The notes below the pieces were generated by a model. The model ran no database searches. It was not told where the DNA came from and saw only the letters and a program-made list of their open reading frames with translations. A stretch of 64,000 nucleotides of DNA from Mycetocola_A sp015752285 (GTDB taxonomy: Bacteria; Actinomycetota; Actinomycetes; Actinomycetales; Microbacteriaceae), in assembly GCF_015752285.1 (NCBI RefSeq), contig NZ_JADOUY010000003.1, positions 124,001-188,000 on the forward strand, written 5' to 3'. The position numbers were made by a program, and so were the translations under genes. Positions 59,217 through 64,000 of the stretch are shown here, one piece after another; position 1 is the stretch's first letter; every line of letters starts with the position of its first letter.

Positions 59217-59295
59217 GAATTCAGGAGATTCTGGCGACACGCCGTACTGAGAGCGCGACCACGCGGCGTGTCGCGGTGAATCTCCTGAATTTGCA
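59217..59295. repeat. Palindromic repeat family 2, copy 3
   Basis: GAATTCAGGAGATTCTGG, CGACACGCCG, ~20-nt loop, GCGGCGTGTCGCG, and GAATCTCCTGAATTTGCAG. It lies between the Gfo/Idh/MocA gene and the DUF5107 gene, both leftward, 40 nt from each. Confidence 0.88.
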
Positions 59296-59334
59296 GCATG
59301 AACCTGACCGTGTTGGGGAGCGGGACGCCGGGTA

Positions 59335-60330
59335 TCACGCGCGCTCCTCGAGTGGCACGGGGCCACCGGTGAGCAGTGACTGCCGCGCGGCCAGCGCCAC
59401 CTCGAGGGCACGAACAGCGGATGCCGTCGGGCTGAACCCGGGATCGGTCCCGTCTTGCACACACTCGAGAAAGTACTCGACCTGCCGTGTGTAGTGGTCG
59501 AGCGACGACAGTGTCGCACTGTCGCCCCCGTCGGCGGTGGTCAGCCGATACGCGTTGACCCCGCCGGGTTCGCCCGTCGCGGTGGGAGCATCCGCCGAGA
59601 AGTCGTAGTCGAGCATTCCGTCGGTCCCGATCAGGCTGAGCGAGCTCGTGAACGGAGCTCCCTGAGGGACCCCGGCAAAGGTGAGAACCTGCCCGATCGC
59701 TCCCGACCGGTACTCGATGGTCGTCTCGATCGGGCCGAGCGGATCGTCCGCCGTACTCGTGACGGTGACGGGCGTTCCGAGGAACAGGTTCATCTGGTCG
59801 AAGTCGTGGATGCCGACGTCGACGACCACCCCACCCGATTGGCTCTCGTCGAACCACCAGGCCGAGTCCGGTTTCGTGATCAGGCGGCGGGCACGACCGG
59901 AGAGAACGGTGCCGATCCGCCCCGCTTCGACATCGGTGCGCGCCCGTCGATACCCCTCGAAGAACCTCACGACGTGCGCGACCATGAGCGTCCGTCCACT
60001 GGATGCCGCAGCGGCCGAGACCGCGAGGGCATCCGCGATCGAGAGCGCGATGGGCTTCTCGAGCAGAACGTGTTTGCCGGCCTGCAGCGCACGCACGGCG
60101 ATCTCCCGGTGCGTCCGGGTCGGGGTGCAAATCGAGACGATGTCGACGGCAGGGTCAGCGAGAACGGTCGACAGGTCACTGACCAGCCTGGCATCCGGTG
60201 CCTCATCGAACGTGCCTGTCGGATGCGGGCTGCAGACGTACCGGATGCCGGAGGCGTAGCCGAGCGCGGCGAACGCCGTCGCGTGGGTTCTCGCCATGTA
60301 CCCGGAGCCGATGATCGCGATCGTCGTCAT
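59335..60330 (-). CDS. Gfo/Idh/MocA-family oxidoreductase
   Basis: A 331-residue NAD(P)-dependent dehydrogenase. The Rossmann opening is TIAIIGSGYMARTHATAF, followed by VSICTPTRTHREIAVRAL and the lysine signature HVLLEKPIAL near 94-103. The catalytic-domain motif GVVVDVGIHDFDQMN near 172-186 holds the Asp/His pair. It likely oxidises a cyclitol or sugar. The ATG at 60330 follows GGGAGGAGA. It is upstream of the DUF5107 gene on the same strand; the substrate is unknown. Confidence 0.9.
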   Translation of the reverse strand: MTTIAIIGSGYMARTHATAFAALGYASGIRYVCSPHPTGTFDEAPDARLVSDLSTVLADPAVDIVSICTPTRTHREIAVRALQAGKHVLLEKPIALSIADALAVSAAAASSGRTLMVAHVVRFFEGYRRARTDVEAGRIGTVLSGRARRLITKPDSAWWFDESQSGGVVVDVGIHDFDQMNLFLGTPVTVTSTADDPLGPIETTIEYRSGAIGQVLTFAGVPQGAPFTSSLSLIGTDGMLDYDFSADAPTATGEPGGVNAYRLTTADGGDSATLSSLDHYTRQVEYFLECVQDGTDPGFSPTASAVRALEVALAARQSLLTGGPVPLEERA

Positions 60331-60415
60331 GCCGTCTCCTCCCACCGTGGAGCATCCGCGGTGAACCCATTGTGGCCGTTCGCGACGCGCTCCGGGTATG
60401 GCGCACCTGGTGCCA

Positions 60416-61273
60416 TCAGGAATGACGGGGAGGCTGCCGTTTCTGGTGCGCGAGTTCGCCGCCGGCCCGACCACCGTACGGGCGGCCATGGTCGGCGAAC
60501 TCCTCACGGAAGAACGCCATCCGCCACGGACCGAGTTCGATTCGCGCGCCGGTTCGGAGGATCTGGCCGGTGACCTTCGCCCCGCTCGACGTCGACGCAC
60601 CCGCCCGCCCGGTCGGATAGAAGACGTACTCGTCGTTCGTGTCGTGGACGATCTCGGCATGGCTGTCGAGTAGCCCGGCGAGTCGCAGGTCGGCGGAGTC
60701 GCCCGAACCGATCCGTGTCACGGTGGGCAGCAGGTCGAACTCGCGCGGGCGCTGCCCGTTCCAGTTCTCGGAACCCACCACGAAGATCAGCCGGGGTCGA
60801 CCGGACCCGGGCGTGTAGTGCGTCGTCGTGACCCGGCGGCGCACGCGGCGGTCGAAGGTCGGGGCGAGCGGGAACAGCGTGCTCGGTGGCAGCTCGAGAG
60901 CCGCTTCGGCATCGCGTGCGCGCCGTTTCGGCGTGATCAGGGGAGCCAGGGTGGCCGGGGCGCCGAGTTCGATGTGCGGCGACCGCGTCACCAGGCGTTG
61001 CGCCACGGTCGTTTTCACCGCACCGATCCGAACGATCAGGCCAGCCGGTCCACTGACCGCCACGGTGAGACCGCGTTTCGCGAGTTCCTCCGCGACGACC
61101 CGGAGGCTGGACAGTTTCGGGCGTCTACCGGCGAGGAACAGTTCCGGGTCACTCGTGTAGAGCTCGACTTCGGTGCCGTCCGCCGTCATGCGGCCGTGCA
61201 TGCGCGGCGCCTCACTGCCGCCAGGCTCGACCAACGAGAACGACAGATCGATGTCGAGAAGGGTGGAGGCCAC
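60416..61273 (-). CDS. FHA-domain protein
   Basis: A 285-residue protein. The N-terminal ~120 residues are an unrecognised alpha/beta region. The C-terminal FHA domain shows RIGSGDSADLRL (phosphothreonine-binding Arg/Ser), LDSHAEIVHD and the final strand ARIELGPWRMAF. It would bind a phosphorylated partner of a Ser/Thr kinase, but no kinase is in the window. The start is GTG at 61273, 2 nt after the stop of the small acidic gene, so the two are co-transcribed. Confidence 0.82.
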   Translation of the reverse strand: MASTLLDIDLSFSLVEPGGSEAPRMHGRMTADGTEVELYTSDPELFLAGRRPKLSSLRVVAEELAKRGLTVAVSGPAGLIVRIGAVKTTVAQRLVTRSPHIELGAPATLAPLITPKRRARDAEAALELPPSTLFPLAPTFDRRVRRRVTTTHYTPGSGRPRLIFVVGSENWNGQRPREFDLLPTVTRIGSGDSADLRLAGLLDSHAEIVHDTNDEYVFYPTGRAGASTSSGAKVTGQILRTGARIELGPWRMAFFREEFADHGRPYGGRAGGELAHQKRQPPRHS

Positions 61274-61275
61274 GG

Positions 61276-61539
61276 TCAGGCTCCGGGCGATCCGGCCCCG
61301 GAGACGGAGCTGTCACTCGTGGTCACGCGAACTGTCCCGTTGAATTTCCAGGTGGCCCTTGGGGCGTCCGGGCCGATGTCCCGAGGCACTTCGACTGTCA
61401 TGTCGATGAAGTTGTAGTCGATCACGGCGCTGCGGCCGGTGAGATACGACCACATTTCCTGGCCAAGGTCTGCCCAGTCGCGGATGCTGCGCTCATTCGC
61501 GTTGCTCTCGGTGCCGACAGCGTCGTTTGTGTCACTCAT
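61276..61539 (-). CDS. Small acidic protein co-transcribed with the FHA gene
   Basis: An 87-residue protein with a disordered acidic start (MSDTNDAVGTESNANE), a helix RSIRDWADLGQEMWSYLTGR, and beta strands (VIDYNFIDMTVEVP, ATWKFNGTVRVTT). No family is recognised. The ATG at 61539 has GAAGGTGG upstream; the longer frame is not protein-like. Its separation of 2 nt from the FHA start suggests the two proteins work together. Confidence 0.7.
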   Translation of the reverse strand: MSDTNDAVGTESNANERSIRDWADLGQEMWSYLTGRSAVIDYNFIDMTVEVPRDIGPDAPRATWKFNGTVRVTTSDSSVSGAGSPGA

Positions 61540-61705
61540 GATGAACCCACCTTCTTGCCGCTCCGTTGCGGCTCGTGTTCGATCACCATAGATCCGGACG
61601 CCGGTGCCGCAACTGATTCTCGAACGATGCTCAGGTTTCTGGACGGCGTCTGCATTTCGGCGTAACGCGAAGTAAGACTCCGGCGTCGTGCGAAAGACTG
61701 GCTCC

Positions 61706-63112
61706 ATGGCATCCGAACCGAAAAAACTGATCCTCAACCTGTTCGAGATGGCCTGCGTGAGCCACATCACCCATGGCCTCTGGGTGCTCGACGACAACCA
61801 GCGCGATCGGTACGCCGACATCGACTACTGGACCGAGCTCGCGCGGCTCGCCGAGGCCGGTGGGTTCGACGGGATCTTCCTCGCTGACGTGGTCGGAGCG
61901 TACGACGTCTTCCGTGACGGGCCGGAGACGGCTCTCCGCGAGGGTCTGCAGATTCCCAACCTCGACCCGTTGTCGATCGTTCCGGCCATGGCCGCTGTGA
62001 CACAGAACATCGGGTTCGGTGTCACCTTCTCGACGAGCTACGAACCGCCGTTCGCATTCGCCCGCAGGATGAGCACGGTCGACCACCTCACCCGAGGGCG
62101 GATCGGCTGGAACATCGTCACCTCGTACCTGCCAAACGCTGCACGCAACTTCGGTCTCGCAGACGAGATCCCCCACGACAAGCGTTACGAGATCGCCGAC
62201 GAGTACGTCGACGTCCTGTACAAGCTGTGGGAGGGCTCATGGGACGACGATGCCGTCGTCGCCGACCGCGGGTCTCGCACCTTCACCGACCCGACGAAGG
62301 TGCGCTACATCAACCACGTCGGGGAGAACTTCCGGGTCGCCGGCCCGCACCTCGTCGCGCCGTCCCCGCAGCGGACCCCCGTGTTGTTCCAGGCGACGGG
62401 ATCCCCGGCCGGCATCGAATTCGCCGGGCGTCACGCCGAGGTCGTGTTCACCGGCGGGCGCACCGCAGCGGATTTCCGTCGCAACACCGACGGGATGCGG
62501 GATGCTCTCGAACGGCACGGCCGCGACCGGGACGACATCCGCTTCCTCGTGCAGGCGGGTGTGGTCACCGGTCGTACAGACGCGGAGGTGGAGGAGAAAC
62601 TGCGCCTGTATCGCGAGCACTCCAGTGTCGACGGCATCCTGGCGCACTACGGCTACGCCATCGACCCGACCGCATACCCGCGGGAGACGCTCGTCTCCGA
62701 CATTCTCGAACGGGAGGGGAAGACCGGCACCGGGTTCGCGCGCTCGATGGCTGCGGGAAAGACCGCAGGCGACCTGGTCGACGAGGCTCTTGCCGGTCGG
62801 GAGGAGCGGTACTTCGTCGCAGGAACACCCGCAGTGGTCGCCGACGAGATCGAACGCTGGCTCGACGATGACGGTGTGGACGGGATCAACCTGCGTCAGT
62901 ACCACTCGTTTGGAACGTTGCGCGATTTCGTCGAGCTGATCGTCCCTGAGCTGCGCAGGCGCGGGCGGCTGAGCGACGGCTACGAACCGGGTCAAACGCT
63001 GCGAGAGCGCCTCTTCGGCGCCGGGCCGCACCTGCCGGCCGACCACACCGGTGCGCGCTACCGCGGCGGAGCCAACCTGGAGAGTCCGCTGGAGCCGTTG
63101 CGGCTTCAGTGA
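61706..63112 (+). CDS. Flavin-dependent monooxygenase, NtaA/SnaA/DmoA family
   Basis: A 468-residue bacterial-luciferase-like (LLM) monooxygenase using reduced FMN and oxygen. The family opening KKLILNLFEMACVSHITHGLW and the core NIGFGVTFSTSYEPPFAFAR, RGRIGWNIVTSYLPNAARNFG and SPQRTPVLFQATGSPAG are characteristic of the NtaA/DmoA branch (dimethyl-sulfide or aminopolycarboxylate oxygenases). The ATG at 61706 is preferred over an upstream GTG; a -10-like AAGACT ends 6 nt before it. No flavin reductase gene is adjacent. Substrate unknown; sulfur scavenging is an attractive guess. Confidence 0.88.
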   Translation: MASEPKKLILNLFEMACVSHITHGLWVLDDNQRDRYADIDYWTELARLAEAGGFDGIFLADVVGAYDVFRDGPETALREGLQIPNLDPLSIVPAMAAVTQNIGFGVTFSTSYEPPFAFARRMSTVDHLTRGRIGWNIVTSYLPNAARNFGLADEIPHDKRYEIADEYVDVLYKLWEGSWDDDAVVADRGSRTFTDPTKVRYINHVGENFRVAGPHLVAPSPQRTPVLFQATGSPAGIEFAGRHAEVVFTGGRTAADFRRNTDGMRDALERHGRDRDDIRFLVQAGVVTGRTDAEVEEKLRLYREHSSVDGILAHYGYAIDPTAYPRETLVSDILEREGKTGTGFARSMAAGKTAGDLVDEALAGREERYFVAGTPAVVADEIERWLDDDGVDGINLRQYHSFGTLRDFVELIVPELRRRGRLSDGYEPGQTLRERLFGAGPHLPADHTGARYRGGANLESPLEPLRLQ

Positions 63113-63124
63113 CGGCGCTGGCGA

Positions 63125-63298
63125 CTAGTCGTCGAAGTCGTCGTGCGAGAAGCTCGAACCCGATGACCCCGTCGAGCCGTCGTAGCCGAGATCGAACTCG
63201 TCGTAGTCGAGTCGCTCGACCCCGCCCGGAGGTGTGGAGGCATGGCTCTGAGGCGTGCCATCGTCTGTGTCGAGTGCGCCTGAGGAACCGGAAACCAT
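63125..63298 (-). CDS. 57-residue acidic small protein
   Basis: An ORF reading MVSGSSGALDTDDGTPQSHA, then a segment with RLDYDEFDLGYDGS and a Ser/Gly-rich end SFSHDDFDD. It is strongly acidic with aromatic-acidic repeats, and the composition looks like a real disordered protein. AGGA lies about 8 nt before the ATG. It sits 56 nt after the SNF2 gene stop on the same strand. It is small and its function is unknown. Confidence 0.5.
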   Translation of the reverse strand: MVSGSSGALDTDDGTPQSHASTPPGGVERLDYDEFDLGYDGSTGSSGSSFSHDDFDD

Positions 63299-63354
63299 TG
63301 GGCCATCCTAGGTAGTTCTTGGGTCAAAGTCTGTACCCGTCCGAAAATAGGGCG

Positions 63355-64000
63355 CTATTCGTCGAGCAGTCCACGCACGTCATCGGCGGTGAGGGCGGAA
63401 CTGAAGACGGAATCGTCGTCCATCACGGCGTGAAAGAGCTTGGCCTTCTGCGCTTTCAGCGCCATCACCTTTTCCTCGATGGTGCCGTTGGCGACCATGC
63501 GGTAGACCATGACGTTCTTGGTCTGGCCGATGCGATGGGTGCGGTCGACGGCCTGCGCCTCCGTCGCCGGGTTCCACCACGGGTCGAGCAGGAACACGTA
63601 GTCGGCCTCGGTGAGGTTGAGTCCGAATCCGCCGGCCTTGAGGCTGATGAGGAAGATCGGAGCAGCGCCGTCCTTGAAGCGGGCGATGACATCCGCCCGG
63701 TTGGTTGTCGACCCGTCGAGGTAGGCGTACGGGATGCCTTCGGCGTCGAGCCGCGCAGCCGCCTTGCCGAGGAACGACGTGAACTGGCTGAAGATGAGGG
63801 CGCGGTGTCCTTCGGCCAGCACATCCTCGAGCTGTTCGAACAGGGCATCGAGTTTCGACGAGGGAATGGAGGCGTACGCATCGTCGACGAGCGACGCGTC
63901 GAGTGAGAGCATCCGCAAGAGGGTGAGAGACCGGAACACGATGAACCGGTTCTTGTCCATGTCGTCGAGCAGGCCGAGCAGCTTCTGCCTCTCGCGCTGC
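63355..64000 (-). CDS. SNF2-family DNA helicase/translocase, C-terminal part (gene continues beyond the window)
   Basis: The visible 3' 215 codons encode the second RecA-like lobe of a Snf2 translocase: FSQFTSFLGKAAARLDAEGI, DGSTTNRADVIARF, ISLKAGGFGLNLTEADYVF, DPWWNPATEAQAVDRTHRIG and the closing VMVYRMVANGTIEEKV. These are motifs IV-VI, with the arginine finger in THRIGQ. The start codon and the first lobe lie past position 64000. Such proteins use ATP to move along double-stranded DNA; the specific role (repair, chromosome remodelling, defence) cannot be told. Confidence 0.92.
   Translation of the reverse strand, partial: QRERQKLLGLLDDMDKNRFIVFRSLTLLRMLSLDASLVDDAYASIPSSKLDALFEQLEDVLAEGHRALIFSQFTSFLGKAAARLDAEGIPYAYLDGSTTNRADVIARFKDGAAPIFLISLKAGGFGLNLTEADYVFLLDPWWNPATEAQAVDRTHRIGQTKNVMVYRMVANGTIEEKVMALKAQKAKLFHAVMDDDSVFSSALTADDVRGLLDE

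Overview
The window is high-GC, tightly packed DNA with GTG and TTG starts, many 4-nt ATGA/GTGA gene overlaps, HspR-type (HAIR) operators and very frequent GGATGC/GCATCC words. Gene content and codon use suggest an actinobacterium, most likely Microbacteriaceae. This is inference from sequence character; no marker gene such as rRNA is present, and I saw no tRNA, rRNA, CRISPR array, integrase or transposase.

Layout. 1-5750: a zinc alcohol dehydrogenase, then a pentose-type sugar cassette (MHS transporter, RpiB-like isomerase, PfkB kinase, LacI regulator). The cassette is bracketed by a ~107-bp direct repeat of the dehydrogenase 3' end plus terminator. 5778-8274: a membrane protein, an SMP-30/gluconolactonase, and two DUF202 proteins. 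8528-16502: a ROK-regulated sulfate-ester operon (SsuABC-like transporter, two Cys-type sulfatases without signal peptides, and their formylglycine-generating enzyme). 16582-18282: a BCCT transporter.

18421-36345: a hemicellulose (glucuronoxylan-type) utilisation region. It holds a CE7 esterase, LacI, GH3, an LplB/LplC/lipoprotein oligosaccharide importer, DUF624, GH42, GH67 alpha-glucuronidase with its own LacI, and a D-mannonate dehydratase-like enolase. A methyltransferase and a PadR/DUF2812 pair interrupt it. Depolymerised side chains would be imported, trimmed in the cytoplasm, and the glucuronate sent toward KDG.

36407-48298: a DesK/DesR-type two-component pair, a small membrane exporter-like protein, LysR plus MFS, an ArsR/SRPBCC/DUF1801 operon, YihY, an alpha/beta hydrolase, DUF1206, a UBP zinc finger, NnrE and a GDSL esterase.

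48461-53415: the most unusual part, a compact operon of a membrane-anchored unknown, a Ycf46-type AAA ATPase, DUF2997, a minimal radical SAM enzyme, a DUF1257 (Ycf35-like) protein with an N-terminal membrane segment, and a membrane/helix-hairpin-helix protein carrying an apparent -1 frame disruption. 54005-56566: a ClpC-like Clp ATPase behind two HAIR operators. 56695-64000: a small unknown, DUF5107/TPR protein, Gfo/Idh/MocA oxidoreductase, FHA protein with a small acidic partner, flavin monooxygenase, a 57-residue acidic ORF, and the 3' part of a SNF2 helicase.

Several intergenic palindromic repeat families are present: about eight copies of a ~60-bp TGCTGCA element, three of an ~80-bp TCCTGAATTTGC element, two of a 64-bp GGATGCC element, and one tandem hairpin array.
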